A stretch of DNA of 64,000 bases from Variovorax sp. OV700. GTDB taxonomy: Bacteria > Pseudomonadota > Gammaproteobacteria > Burkholderiales > Burkholderiaceae_C. A model generated the notes under the pieces. The model ran no database searches and was not told the DNA's origin. It saw only the letters and a program-made list of their open reading frames with translations. A program made the position numbers and the translations under genes. The stretch lies in NCBI RefSeq assembly GCF_900099805.1, contig NZ_FNDR01000002.1, positions 655,243-719,242 on the forward strand, read 5' to 3'. Each line of letters opens with the position of its first letter. Positions within the stretch are counted from its first letter, which is position 1. This document shows positions 25,508 through 34,880 of the stretch, one piece after another.

Positions 25508-26974
25508 TCATAGCTGGATGCAAACTGTTTTTGGTTCGGTGTACATCTCAAGGGCGGCAGAGCCCATCTCTCGACCCCAGCCCGATTCCTTGTAGCCGCC
25601 AAAAGGCATCGCTGCATCCATCACGTGGTGGCAGTTGATCCACACCGTACCGGCCTGCACGGCACGGGCCACAGCGTGTGCACGCGATACGTCTCGCGTC
25701 CAGATGCTGGCGGCCAGGCCGTATATGCTGTTGTTGGCATGGGCTACCACTTCATCCACTTCCTTGAAGCGCGTAGCGACAAGGACCGGGCCGAAGATCT
25801 CCTCCTGCACGACCCGCATCGACTGACGCACGTCCGTGAGGATGGTGGGGCGATAGAAGTAGCCCGCCCCGCCGACCGCCTCGCCACCGACCGCGACACC
25901 GGCGCCCTCCTTCCGACCAATGTCAACGTAGCCGGTTACGCGCCGCAATTGCTCATCAGAAACCAAGGGGCCGATCTGCGTGTCAGGGTCAAGGCCGGGC
26001 CCGATCTTGAGCGCTGATGCCACGGCCACAAGGCGCTCCACGAACTTGTCATAAATCGACTCATGCACGTACAGGCGCGAACCGGCCGTGCAGACCTGCC
26101 CCTGATTGAAGAAAATCGCATGCGCTGCGCCCTTCACGGCGGCGTCCAGATCGGCGTCGCCCATGACGATGACGGGTGATTTGCCGCCCAGTTCCAAGGA
26201 AATGCGTTTGAGCGTGTCGGAGCCTGAGCGCACGATCATCTTGCCGACCTCGGTGGATCCCGTGAAGGCGATCTTGTCAACGTCAGGGTGCGCCACGATA
26301 GCGGCGCCCGACGAATGACCCAGGCCTTGGATGAGATTGAGTTGCCCGGGGGGCACGCCAGCCTCGTGCGCGATGGCCACCAGCGCCGCAGCGGTCAGCG
26401 GCGTCTGCTCGGCAGGCTTGAGAATGGACGCACAGCCGAAAGCCAGGGCCGGGGCAACCTTCCACGCCGCCATCAACAAAGGGAAGTTCCAGGGCACGAT
26501 CTGACCCACCACGCCCATGGGATCGCGCTGAGTGTAGGCAAGGAATTGGCCCTGAGGGCGGCCCGCCAGCGGAAGCTGCTCCCCCTCCATCCGCGTGGCC
26601 CAGCCCGCCATGTAGCGAAACACATTGGCGGCGGAGGGTATGTCAGCCATGCGCGCGGCCGACACGGGCTTGCCGTTGTCCAGAGATTCGAGCGCGGCAA
26701 GTTCCTCGCCGCGGGCCTCGATCATGTCGGCAATGCGCGTGAGCACGCGTGATCTGGCCATGGGCGGCGCCTTGGCCCAGGGACCCTTTTCAAAGGCGGC
26801 GCGCGCGCTGCGCACGGCCAAATCGACATCCTGCGCATCGGCCGAGGCCACTTGCGCGATGGGCTGGCCGGTTGCGGGATTGACAGTGCTCAGAGTCGCG
26901 CCCGATCGGGCGTCGACCCATTCACCATTGATGAACAGTTTCAGGGGAGGCAGTTGAGGGGTGGGTGTGGACAT
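25508..26974 (-). CDS. NAD(P)-dependent aldehyde dehydrogenase
   Basis: An ALDH-superfamily enzyme (488 residues from MSTPTPQLPPLKLFINGEWV). Catalytic Glu is in ISLELGGKSPVIV and Cys in FNQGQVCTAGSR. The signature IVPWNFPLLMAAWK and C-terminal MPFGGYKESGWGRE are typical of betaine/phenylacetaldehyde-like ALDHs. ATG 26974 is preferred over an upstream in-frame start that would overlap the receptor gene. As last gene of a Liv operon, it may oxidise an aldehyde released by the carotenoid-oxygenase-like enzyme encoded upstream (inference). Confidence 0.9.
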   Translation of the reverse strand: MSTPTPQLPPLKLFINGEWVDARSGATLSTVNPATGQPIAQVASADAQDVDLAVRSARAAFEKGPWAKAPPMARSRVLTRIADMIEARGEELAALESLDNGKPVSAARMADIPSAANVFRYMAGWATRMEGEQLPLAGRPQGQFLAYTQRDPMGVVGQIVPWNFPLLMAAWKVAPALAFGCASILKPAEQTPLTAAALVAIAHEAGVPPGQLNLIQGLGHSSGAAIVAHPDVDKIAFTGSTEVGKMIVRSGSDTLKRISLELGGKSPVIVMGDADLDAAVKGAAHAIFFNQGQVCTAGSRLYVHESIYDKFVERLVAVASALKIGPGLDPDTQIGPLVSDEQLRRVTGYVDIGRKEGAGVAVGGEAVGGAGYFYRPTILTDVRQSMRVVQEEIFGPVLVATRFKEVDEVVAHANNSIYGLAASIWTRDVSRAHAVARAVQAGTVWINCHHVMDAAMPFGGYKESGWGREMGSAALEMYTEPKTVCIQL

Positions 26975-27008
26975 CGCTAAATCCGGGGTCGGGCAGAAGA
27001 AGGGCCGC

Positions 27009-28217
27009 TTACACGGCCAGGGGTTCACCGAAGGGTTTCCAGGTCTCGCCGTCGAAGCGCTGCAGCCACAGCTTTTCGTAGAGCTCGTGCTGGTTCGGCT
27101 GGGTACTCAGCTGCACGCCGGGCAGCATGATGGCGGTGCGAAAACCCTTGAGGTTCAGCGCCTGCTTCATGATGTTCTCGCGAGTGAGGTCATCGCCGCT
27201 TCGTCGCAGGATCTCTCGCAGAATCTGTGCGCTGTTGTAGCCCGAGGCGATCAACTGGTCATTGGGATCGTGGCCACTCAGGCGCTTCTTCGCGAACTCC
27301 CGCAGCTCGACGATTGCGGGGTCCTTGTTCCACTGCGAATCGGAGGGCGACTTGGCCACGGCGATGGTAATGGCCCCCACAACCTTGTCGCCGCCGGCCG
27401 GGCGCATGATGGCCTGGATGGACGAGCTGCCCAACGGCAGGAATATCTGGGGCTTCCAGCCAATGTCGTGCGCCTTGCGCAGCGCCTGTACCGCGAACTT
27501 GCCGTTGCACAGCACGAAGAACACGTCCGCATTCGTGCTCTTCAGGCCTACGACCTGCGAGTCCACCGTCGCATCCGTCACCTCGTAGGTGTTCTCAGCC
27601 ACGACCATGGTCTTGGCCCGTTCACCAAGCGCGCTCTTGATGGCGTCCAGGTAGTCCTTGCCGAAGTCGTCGTTCTGGCGCAGCACCGCGATCTTCGCGT
27701 TGGGCTTGTTATCCAGTAGCCAGCGTGCATAGGCACGCCCTTCGGCGGCATAGGACGGTGCACCGGGAACGACAAAGGGCGCAACCTTGGCGTCCACCCA
27801 CTTGTTCGCGCCGCTGTTGACAAGCAGCTGCGGCACTTTGCGCTCATTGAGGTAACGGTGGATGGCGTTGTTGTTGGGAGTTCCCAGCGTCTGATAGATC
27901 AGCGCGACGTTCTCGCTTTCCACCAGGCGTCGCGTGAGCTCCAGTGCCTTGCCGGGGTTATATGCGTCGTCGTACTGGATCAGTCGGACTTTGCGGCCGT
28001 TGATGCCGCCCGTTTCGTTCAACTCCTCGAAGTAGGCCTGCGCGGCCTTTCCCATCATGCCAAGGCCTGACACCGGCCCACTGAAGGGCATGGTGGAGCC
28101 GATGCGGATTTCACTATCGGAAGTGCCCGGCCCGTACTTGGGCTGTGCGAAAACGGCGTGCGGAAAGCTCAGTGCCGCGGCCGAGGCCGCAAGTGCGGTG
28201 CGTCGATTCATGGACAT
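27009..28217 (-). CDS. Liv-type ABC transporter periplasmic receptor
   Basis: A peripla_BP_6 receptor (402 residues). The leader MSMNRRTALAASAAALSFPH has a twin-arginine-like start (NRRTAL) and a VFAQ cleavage site. The mature part begins SEIRIGSTMPFSGPVSGLG, with GINGRKVRLIQYDDAYNPGK and later YNSAQILREIL. It follows livM by 25 bp and is the evident receptor of the second Liv importer. The ligand is unknown. Confidence 0.88.
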   Translation of the reverse strand: MSMNRRTALAASAAALSFPHAVFAQPKYGPGTSDSEIRIGSTMPFSGPVSGLGMMGKAAQAYFEELNETGGINGRKVRLIQYDDAYNPGKALELTRRLVESENVALIYQTLGTPNNNAIHRYLNERKVPQLLVNSGANKWVDAKVAPFVVPGAPSYAAEGRAYARWLLDNKPNAKIAVLRQNDDFGKDYLDAIKSALGERAKTMVVAENTYEVTDATVDSQVVGLKSTNADVFFVLCNGKFAVQALRKAHDIGWKPQIFLPLGSSSIQAIMRPAGGDKVVGAITIAVAKSPSDSQWNKDPAIVELREFAKKRLSGHDPNDQLIASGYNSAQILREILRRSGDDLTRENIMKQALNLKGFRTAIMLPGVQLSTQPNQHELYEKLWLQRFDGETWKPFGEPLAV

Positions 28218-28242
28218 GGCAAGTCCCTTTCGTGGTTAAAAG

Positions 28243-29238
28243 CTATGAAGGTCTGGACTCAATGCATGGCCCGGGTGTTGGGGCGGGCTTGGTCCGTGAA
28301 CGCCAGCGCTGCGCCAGCGCTTGGCCGGCACCGGCCAAGCCACCAGGGGCAAGGAAGACGATCACCAACACCGAGAAGCCGAAAATGGCCCAGGGCGCTG
28401 CCGTGGATACGCGCTCTGCCCAGGCCGGCACGTACAGAATGAACGCCGCTCCGATCCATGGCCCCACCGTCGAGGCTGGACCGCCGACCACCAGCGCCAC
28501 CAGCATGGTCAGCGAGAGGAAGACGCCAAAGCTGTCGGGACTGACGTACTGCACGTTCAACGCATACAGGCCACCACCGAGCGCCGCACACAGGCCACTG
28601 AAGGCGAAGGCCACCTCCTTGACGCGGCTGACGTGCACACCGTGCGCCGCTGCGGCGATGGCGTTGTCGCGCACCGAACGCAGCTCCAGGCCTCTGCGAC
28701 CGGCCAAGATCTTGGCCAGCACCACGGTCAGCAGCACCGCGATGGCCAGCGCCACCCAGTACATCCAGGCATCAGAACCCAGCTCGGCTGGCACCCACGA
28801 AGGCGCCTTCGGCCGCTCCAGTTGGAGCCCGGTGGCCCCGCCGGTCCAGGGCGACAGCGAGCCGTGGCGCAGCACCTGCGGAATGGCAAGCGCCAATGCA
28901 AAGGTGGACAGTGCCAGGTAGGAGTGACTCAGCCGCAGCAATGGCACGGCCAGCAGCCACGCAAACGCCGCCACCGTCACGGCCGAAACCGGGAGCGCGA
29001 GCCACCAGGGCACGCCGATGCCGCACAACATCGCCGTGACGTACGCGCCCAAGGCGAACATCGCACCTTGGGCCAACGAAGGCTGGCCCACCCAGCCCAC
29101 GAACACATTCAGTCCGATCAACGCGATGGCGATGCCGATCATTTGCGTCAACTGAAAGGTCGATGCACCGGCGATCGCAAAGGGCAGTGCCGCCGCCGCT
29201 ACACCTGCGGCGACATAGATCCATGTCCTGTTCTTCAT
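28243..29238 (-). CDS. livM: Branched-chain-type ABC transporter permease LivM
   Basis: An inner-membrane permease (331 residues). ATG 29238 (MKNRTWIYVAAGVAAAALPF) is chosen because it follows the livH stop by 1 bp. LivM motifs: GLNVFVGWVGQPSLAQGAMF, YLALSTFALALAI and GGATGLQLERP. The C-terminal region VSPDSFGVFLSLTMLVALVV is the conserved permease loop. It pairs with the upstream LivH. Confidence 0.88.
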   Translation of the reverse strand: MKNRTWIYVAAGVAAAALPFAIAGASTFQLTQMIGIAIALIGLNVFVGWVGQPSLAQGAMFALGAYVTAMLCGIGVPWWLALPVSAVTVAAFAWLLAVPLLRLSHSYLALSTFALALAIPQVLRHGSLSPWTGGATGLQLERPKAPSWVPAELGSDAWMYWVALAIAVLLTVVLAKILAGRRGLELRSVRDNAIAAAAHGVHVSRVKEVAFAFSGLCAALGGGLYALNVQYVSPDSFGVFLSLTMLVALVVGGPASTVGPWIGAAFILYVPAWAERVSTAAPWAIFGFSVLVIVFLAPGGLAGAGQALAQRWRSRTKPAPTPGPCIESRPS

Positions 29239-29239
29239 G

Positions 29240-30112
29240 TCACACTCTCTCCGCACTGGGCTTTCCGAACAGCCCATGGGGCCGCCAGATCAAGATTGAA
29301 ACCAGCGCGATCAGCGCTACCGTGAGCTTGAGCTGTGAGCCCACCACGTAAGTGCCCAGCAGGTTTTCCAGCACACCCAGCAAAAGCCCACCGACCACGG
29401 CTCCCGGCACGCTGTTGAGGCCGCCCAGCACTGCCGCCGCAAAGCCGTAGATCAAGACGCCACTCATCATGCTCGGATCCAGGTACAGCACCGGCGCCAG
29501 CAACAACGCAGCCACCGCGCCCAGCATCGCGGCAAGGCCCCAGCCCATGGAGAACATCAGCCGCGTGGAGATACCACTGAGCTGCGCCGAATCAGGATTC
29601 ATGGCGGCGGCTCGCACGGCCAGGCCTATGCGCGTGAAGCGAAAAAAGGCCCAGAGTGTCGCCAGCAGGAAGGCCGTAGTCAGCATCACGCCCAACTGCT
29701 GGCCGGAGACGAGCCCCCCCATCAGCGAGATGTCAGGGAACGGACTGGGGAAATCACGCACGTCGTGGCCCCAGAAATAACCCGTGAGGCTGTGGATGGC
29801 CATGAACAAACCGATGAACGTTGCCACCGTAGCCAGAGGAGAGACCGCCTTCAGCCGGCCAATGATCAGGCGCTCCACGGCGGCGCCGCCCAGGAACGAC
29901 AGTACCAGCGCCCCCACGAAGGCCGCCCAATACGGCAGGCCCGCCTGCAGCATGGCGAACGCGCCGTAGGCCGACAGCGTGGCCATTTCGCCCTGCGCGA
30001 AGTTCACGTGCTTGCTGCAGCGGTATACGACAACGAGGGAAAGCGCCAGCAGCGCATAGGCGCAGCCCGTGGCCAATCCCGCAACGATCTGGTGAAGCAG
30101 TTGTTCCATCAT
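29240..30112 (-). CDS. livH: Branched-chain-type ABC transporter permease LivH
   Basis: An inner-membrane permease (290 residues) beginning MMEQLLHQIVAGLATGCAYA, with the LivH marker LVVVYRCSKHVNFAQGEMAT and the loop YGFAAAVLGGLNSVPGAVVG. It overlaps livF by 4 bp and livM follows after 1 bp, so all are translationally linked. Confidence 0.9.
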   Translation of the reverse strand: MMEQLLHQIVAGLATGCAYALLALSLVVVYRCSKHVNFAQGEMATLSAYGAFAMLQAGLPYWAAFVGALVLSFLGGAAVERLIIGRLKAVSPLATVATFIGLFMAIHSLTGYFWGHDVRDFPSPFPDISLMGGLVSGQQLGVMLTTAFLLATLWAFFRFTRIGLAVRAAAMNPDSAQLSGISTRLMFSMGWGLAAMLGAVAALLLAPVLYLDPSMMSGVLIYGFAAAVLGGLNSVPGAVVGGLLLGVLENLLGTYVVGSQLKLTVALIALVSILIWRPHGLFGKPSAERV

Positions 30113-30843
30113 GCCTCTCCCAGATAGGCTGCCCGCGCGATCGGGTCTTCACGCAGCGCGCTGGCGGCGCCCGCCGCGAGCACACGCCCGTTCGACAGGA
30201 CATAGCCGTCATCGGCGACCTTCAATGCCAATGCCATGTTTTGCTCAGCGAGCAAGATGCCCATGGGCGACTCAACCTGCAAATTCCGAAGAATCTGGAT
30301 CACTTCCATCGCGATGCGCGGTGCCAGGCCGAAAGTGGGCTCATCGAGCAGCAGCACCTTGGGTTGCGCGACCAGTGCGCGGCCGATGGCCACCATCTGC
30401 TGCTCACCACCCGACAGGCTGCCGGCGAGCTGCCAGCGTCGCTCCTTCAGTCGCGGCAGCCAGCCATAGACGCGCTCGAGCGCCTCGTCGAAACCCGCTG
30501 CCTCACGGCGCGCGAAGCTGCCCACGCGCAGGTTTTCCTCTACCGTCAGGTCGGCAAAGGTTCCACGACCCTCGGGCACCTGGGCCACACCGAGGCGCGC
30601 GATCTGCTCGGGGCGCAGGCCCCGGATGCTGCGCTCACCAAGGTGGATCTCGCCTTCGGCCTTGACCATGCCGCACAGCGCTCGAATCAGGCTGGTCTTG
30701 CCGGCGCCGTTGGCGCCCAACAGCGCCGTGATGCGGCCGGCCTTCACGGTGATCGACACATCGGAAATCACCTCGATCGGTCCGTAGCCTGCGCGAAGGC
30801 CGTGCGTGCGCAGCAGTACCGTCCCCGCTTCATTCAATTTCAT
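30109..30843 (-). CDS. livF: Branched-chain-type ABC transporter ATPase LivF
   Basis: An ATPase of the second Liv importer (244 residues). Walker A GANGAGKTS, LivF-type VPEGRGTFADLTVEENL, signature LSGGEQQMVAIGR, Walker B LLLDEPTFGL and LLAEQNMALA. It overlaps livG by 14 bp. Confidence 0.9.
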   Translation of the reverse strand: MKLNEAGTVLLRTHGLRAGYGPIEVISDVSITVKAGRITALLGANGAGKTSLIRALCGMVKAEGEIHLGERSIRGLRPEQIARLGVAQVPEGRGTFADLTVEENLRVGSFARREAAGFDEALERVYGWLPRLKERRWQLAGSLSGGEQQMVAIGRALVAQPKVLLLDEPTFGLAPRIAMEVIQILRNLQVESPMGILLAEQNMALALKVADDGYVLSNGRVLAAGAASALREDPIARAAYLGEA

Positions 30844-31555
30844 CGTCGCCTCCGAAGTACGCCGCTTGCACCAGCGGATCGGCGACCACCTGCTGCGGTG
30901 ATCCGGACGCGATCAGCTTGCCGAACTCCAGCACGTACAGGTGCTCGCACAGCGACATCACCAGACCCATGTGGTGCTCAACGATGAGGGCGATGCCGCC
31001 GGCATCGCGCAGGCCCTGTACGCGTCGCTTGAGGTCCTCCATATCCTCCGGCGTGAGGCCAGCCGCTGGCTCATCCAACAGCAGCACGCTGGGATTGGAC
31101 GCAAAGGCGCGCGCAAGCTCCACCCGCTTGCGGATACCCAGCGGCAACGCCTTGGTATGGCGGTCGCGCACAGCCTCCAGACCGAACTCCTCAATAAGAC
31201 GATCCACCGCGGTAGCCGCGTCACCCCGCCCTGCCGCACCTCTGGCGTGCAGCGCGCCGCACGCGATGTTTTCGTACACCGTCATGCTCTGGAACAGCGC
31301 CAGATTCTGGAAGGTGCGACCGATACCCGCGCGCGCACGTTCGTGCGCCACCTGCGCGGTGAGGTCACGATCTCGCAGCCGAATGCTGCCCGCGGTAGGC
31401 CGAATGGCGCCCGATATGGCATTGATCGCGGTGGATTTCCCCGCCCCGTTGGGCCCGATGAGGCCATAGATGCGCGAGGGTTCGAGGCGCATCGAAAGCT
31501 CGTTCAGGGCCTTCACTCCACCATAGAAAACACTCAGTTTCTCGACATTCAGCAC
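30830..31555 (-). CDS. livG: Branched-chain-type ABC transporter ATPase LivG
   Basis: First gene of the second Liv operon (241 residues). Walker A GPNGAGKST, FQNLALFQSMTVYENIACGA (the LivG-type segment), a degenerate signature LPLGIRKRVELAR, Walker B VLLLDEPAAGL and LIVEHHMGLV. A 7-1-7 palindrome lies about 100 bp upstream and may control the operon. Confidence 0.9.
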   Translation of the reverse strand: MLNVEKLSVFYGGVKALNELSMRLEPSRIYGLIGPNGAGKSTAINAISGAIRPTAGSIRLRDRDLTAQVAHERARAGIGRTFQNLALFQSMTVYENIACGALHARGAAGRGDAATAVDRLIEEFGLEAVRDRHTKALPLGIRKRVELARAFASNPSVLLLDEPAAGLTPEDMEDLKRRVQGLRDAGGIALIVEHHMGLVMSLCEHLYVLEFGKLIASGSPQQVVADPLVQAAYFGGDDEIE

Positions 31556-31852
31556 GAGTTATCCATCCTTTGCGCGAGGCAATAGCTACGGCCCTTCGCA
31601 ACACCCCTACGCCCATCCTGGAGTGGGGTGTGCCTAGTCCATCCAGGAACATTAATCTAATCAATGATTAGTTTAAACTGAAGGGAAATGGATTGTTCAC
31701 AGGGTTTTCACCGGATACGGGGCGACGATCTCAACATATCCGGTCAGCGAAACTATTCACCGATCAGATCAAGTGACAAGATTTGATGCCAGTCGGTCGC
31801 ATTGGTGATCGCGGAGCATCAGGGGTTCCTGCCATTCGTCGACCGATCCCGG
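31556..31852. promoter_or_regulatory. Control region of the second Liv operon, with CTAATCA-A-TGATTAG palindrome
   Basis: A stretch of 297 bp without a gene. It holds a perfect 7-1-7 inverted repeat at 31657-31671 in an AT-rich setting, followed by TTTAAAC. Such sites suit TetR, MarR or IclR regulators. No regulator gene is adjacent, so it must be bound by a protein encoded elsewhere, perhaps one of the TetR proteins at 45-47 kb. No terminator was identified after the oxygenase gene, whose end lies at 31853. Confidence 0.45.
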
Positions 31853-33421
31853 CTATTCGCCCCGATGCATCTCAGCCAGGCGCTCCTGGTTCAACCAGCA
31901 GGCATGCACTCCGAACGGGACACGCGCCGGCAGATGTATGCGAGCCAGCTCCTGGAGAGTGGTGGCGCTGAAGACCACCAGGGCCGCGTCGTTCTCCTTC
32001 ATGAGCAGGTCGACCAGATAGCCATCGTCCTCGGCGAAAGCACCTTCGCGCGGCACGAACAGCGGCTCGCCGCCCAGCGCATCCCCGTAGCTCAGATAGC
32101 CGACTTCCCTCTCCTCCTGCAGGTCGTACTTGAGTACCCCCTTGCCCATGTACCCGCTGCTCTCGTCAAGCAGGTAGGCGTAACGGCAAGGGAAGCCTGA
32201 GTGGTTCGTATTGATGCTCGGGCGCTCGAAGGCACCGTCGAGCAACTGCTTGGCTTCTACGGCACCGGTGTCCAGATCCAGCACCCACTTGTGAAACTTG
32301 CTATGCGACTCTTCGGGGCTGTGGATGGGCACACCGTTCGGATAGTCCTTGAACAAAGGCGCGAACATCACGATCTGCTTGTGACCGTCCTGCCCCGTCT
32401 GCTCCCAGCCGTTGACCATGTGCCAGATGAAGCCTGGTTCGTGCGTCTCGAACCAGCGAACGGTGTCGCCAGCCTTGGGATAGCGCGGCAGCACGCCCCA
32501 GCGCATCTTGTAGTCGACATCGAAGTAGTAGATGCTTTCTTCCTGCCCGATGCGCGAGCGGTCGCTGCGCAACGAAGGGTCCGGGAAGATCACATAGTTC
32601 TCCGACACAATGTAGTCGTGCAGGTAGGCCATCCGGCCGCCTGGACCCTGCTGATGGATCAATTGGTGATCCTTCAGCTCACCGTCTTCCAGCCGGGAGT
32701 AGAAGACGCCGCCATTCTGACGATGAATGCTGATGTTGTAGAAGGCGCCGTTCTTCGGATCGATACGGGGATGGGCCGAGAACGGGCTTTGCAGCTTGCC
32801 GCCCCACGTCTCGAGGTGACCCGTTCCGTCCATGACCAAACGCCCTTCGACCTCGCGCGTGTTCAGCACGAAGGGGAACGCCGTTTCGTTCAGGCAGTAC
32901 AGCTTGCCCTTGTGCATCTGCACGGCGGTGGAGGCGGTGCTCAGTTCAAGCGGCGTCAAGTTCGGAATGGCACCCTGCGCCTTCTTCGATTCGATCAGCT
33001 TCAGCTTTGACTGCTGGCTCGTTGCACCGTTGGCCAGATCGGAGAACTGCGGGTAGATCTCGCGACCCACCTTCTCTTCGAATGCATCACGTGGCGTACG
33101 CACGAAGAAGTTCGAGTAGGTCACCTCGCCATCGCGAATCTGCACTTGGTGCAACATGCCAGTGCCGTTGAACGCATGGGCACGCGACATGGTCTTCTTG
33201 AAACGGGCATTGGCGCCATTTCGCAGGTAGACACCGCGCAGATCCTTGGGCAGTTGACCCACGACTTTCACGGGGACATGACGCGTCTCGTGAGACACCG
33301 GCTGATAGCCAGGGACGTTGTAAACGCTGGTGCGGTTATAGGCTTCCGCATCGGCCGAGATTTGATCAAGGAGCTGCAGCTCCTCGGAACTGAAGATGGT
33401 TTCGATCGTGGTATCAGACAT
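31853..33421 (-). CDS. Carotenoid/stilbene cleavage-type oxygenase (RPE65 family)
   Basis: A non-haem iron oxygenase of 522 residues that splits C=C bonds of carotenoids, stilbenes or phenylpropenes into two carbonyls. The four iron-binding His of the seven-blade propeller are visible at about residue 217 (FSAHPRID), 268 (AYLHDYIV), 334 (IWHMVNGWE) and 506 (PFGVHACWL). PGGRMAYLHDY and the opening YLRNGANARF are also family-typical. No signal peptide. It lies between a beta-oxidation operon and a Liv/ALDH operon on the same strand, so a plausible role is to cut a lignin-type or terpenoid alkene to an aldehyde for the ALDH at 25508-26974 (inference). Its promoter should be in 33422-33648. Confidence 0.88.
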   Translation of the reverse strand: MSDTTIETIFSSEELQLLDQISADAEAYNRTSVYNVPGYQPVSHETRHVPVKVVGQLPKDLRGVYLRNGANARFKKTMSRAHAFNGTGMLHQVQIRDGEVTYSNFFVRTPRDAFEEKVGREIYPQFSDLANGATSQQSKLKLIESKKAQGAIPNLTPLELSTASTAVQMHKGKLYCLNETAFPFVLNTREVEGRLVMDGTGHLETWGGKLQSPFSAHPRIDPKNGAFYNISIHRQNGGVFYSRLEDGELKDHQLIHQQGPGGRMAYLHDYIVSENYVIFPDPSLRSDRSRIGQEESIYYFDVDYKMRWGVLPRYPKAGDTVRWFETHEPGFIWHMVNGWEQTGQDGHKQIVMFAPLFKDYPNGVPIHSPEESHSKFHKWVLDLDTGAVEAKQLLDGAFERPSINTNHSGFPCRYAYLLDESSGYMGKGVLKYDLQEEREVGYLSYGDALGGEPLFVPREGAFAEDDGYLVDLLMKENDAALVVFSATTLQELARIHLPARVPFGVHACWLNQERLAEMHRGE

Positions 33422-33648
33422 GGTGATTGCCTCATGGTTTGAATGCCCGGAAAAATTGGGCGGTCCCGGACCCGACGCTCAAGGGGCCGACTGAATGTGT
33501 TCATTGTAAATATTGACCATGTTTTCGGCACAGCGCGAGGACGCGTGTTTTCCATGTATTCATTGACTACATCCATGTGGTAGCGGTCGTCGCGAATTTC
33601 CGTCCTCATCACTCATCAGCGCGGCCTGTCACAACGACTGAACGCTTC

Positions 33649-34845
33649 TCAGATGCGCTCGAACACGGCCGCCAAGCCCTGGCCGCCACCCACGCACATC
33701 GTCTCCAGGCCATAGCGGCCACCACGACGCTTCAGTTCATGTAGCAGGGTGCAGGCGATGCGCACGCCCGTGGCTCCGATTGGATGGCCCAACGAGATGC
33801 CGGAGCCATTGACATTGAGGCGTTCCCGATCGTCCCAATTCCAACCCTTGAGCACAGCCAGCACTTGGCAAGCGAAGGCCTCGTTGAGTTCGACCAGATC
33901 CATCTGATCGAAACTCAAGCCCAGTCTGGCGAACAGCTTCTGAACCGCAGGCACCGGACCGATGCCCATGTGCGATGGTTCACAACCCGCCGCAGCCCAG
34001 CCGACGATACGTGCCATTGGCGTCAGGCCAAGCTTGGCGAGTCGATCTTCGGCAACCACCAAACAGGCCGCCGCCGCGTCATTCTGCTGGCTCGAATTGC
34101 CGGCCGTCACCGTGCCTTCTTTCATCAACGGGCGCAGCTTGCCAAGTCCGTCCATGCTGGCGTCGGCACGAAAGCCCTCGTCGCGCGCGAACACGACGGT
34201 TCCGCCCTTGCGCTGCGGCACGCTCACCGGCACGACCTCGTCATCGAAGCGGCCAGCTTCCCATGCAGCGGCGGCACGTTGGTGACTCTGCACTGCGTAG
34301 GCGTCAGCATCCTCGCGGGTGATGCCGTAGTCGCGCGCGAGATTCTCAGCCGTTTCGATCATGCCGGAGATGGGGCCGAACCGGCTCACGGGTTGCGAGC
34401 GTTCACGCCCACGTTCCAGACGGTCGTGCAGGCGGACCGAGCCGCTACGAGCCCCCCAACGCATGTCGGTGCTGTAGTACTCGATGTTGCTCATGCTTTC
34501 CACTCCGCCAGCAAGCACCACGTCGGCAGCGCCGCTTTGCACCATCATGGCGGCCGTGGCGATGGCCTGCAGGCCGCCGCCGCAGCGGCGATCCAGCTGC
34601 ATGCCCGGCACCTCGACGGGCAAGCCCGCCTGCAGTGCGGCCCAGCGGCCCACGCAAGGCACTTCGCTGTTGGCGTAGGACTGCGCGAACACCACTTCCT
34701 CGATGCGTTGTGGCTCGATGCCGCTGCGCTCGACGACGGCGCGCACGACGGATGCGGCCAGTTCCTCGACCGGTACAGGACGCAACGCGCCCCCGAAGGT
34801 GCCCACCGGCGTTCGCAAGGGGGCCACGATGAATGCTTGGCGCAT
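33649..34845 (-). CDS. Thiolase (acetyl-CoA acyltransferase)
   Basis: A thiolase of 398 residues. The acyl-accepting Cys is in LDRRCGGGLQAIA, the His in GHPIGATG and the second Cys in MCVGGGQG. NEAFACQVL is also conserved. It ends the minus-strand operon that begins at 39131 and would release acetyl- or propionyl-CoA in the last step of side-chain breakdown. Confidence 0.92.
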   Translation of the reverse strand: MRQAFIVAPLRTPVGTFGGALRPVPVEELAASVVRAVVERSGIEPQRIEEVVFAQSYANSEVPCVGRWAALQAGLPVEVPGMQLDRRCGGGLQAIATAAMMVQSGAADVVLAGGVESMSNIEYYSTDMRWGARSGSVRLHDRLERGRERSQPVSRFGPISGMIETAENLARDYGITREDADAYAVQSHQRAAAAWEAGRFDDEVVPVSVPQRKGGTVVFARDEGFRADASMDGLGKLRPLMKEGTVTAGNSSQQNDAAAACLVVAEDRLAKLGLTPMARIVGWAAAGCEPSHMGIGPVPAVQKLFARLGLSFDQMDLVELNEAFACQVLAVLKGWNWDDRERLNVNGSGISLGHPIGATGVRIACTLLHELKRRGGRYGLETMCVGGGQGLAAVFERI

Positions 34846-34880
34846 GAAAGTCTCCTGAATGAAATAAGAGAAGAAGCAGG

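Noticed and set aside
27261..29325. Long plus-strand frames opposite the second Liv operon (for example 28321-29325)
   Set aside because: The minus-strand permease and receptor motifs are unambiguous, and the plus frames have no family signal.
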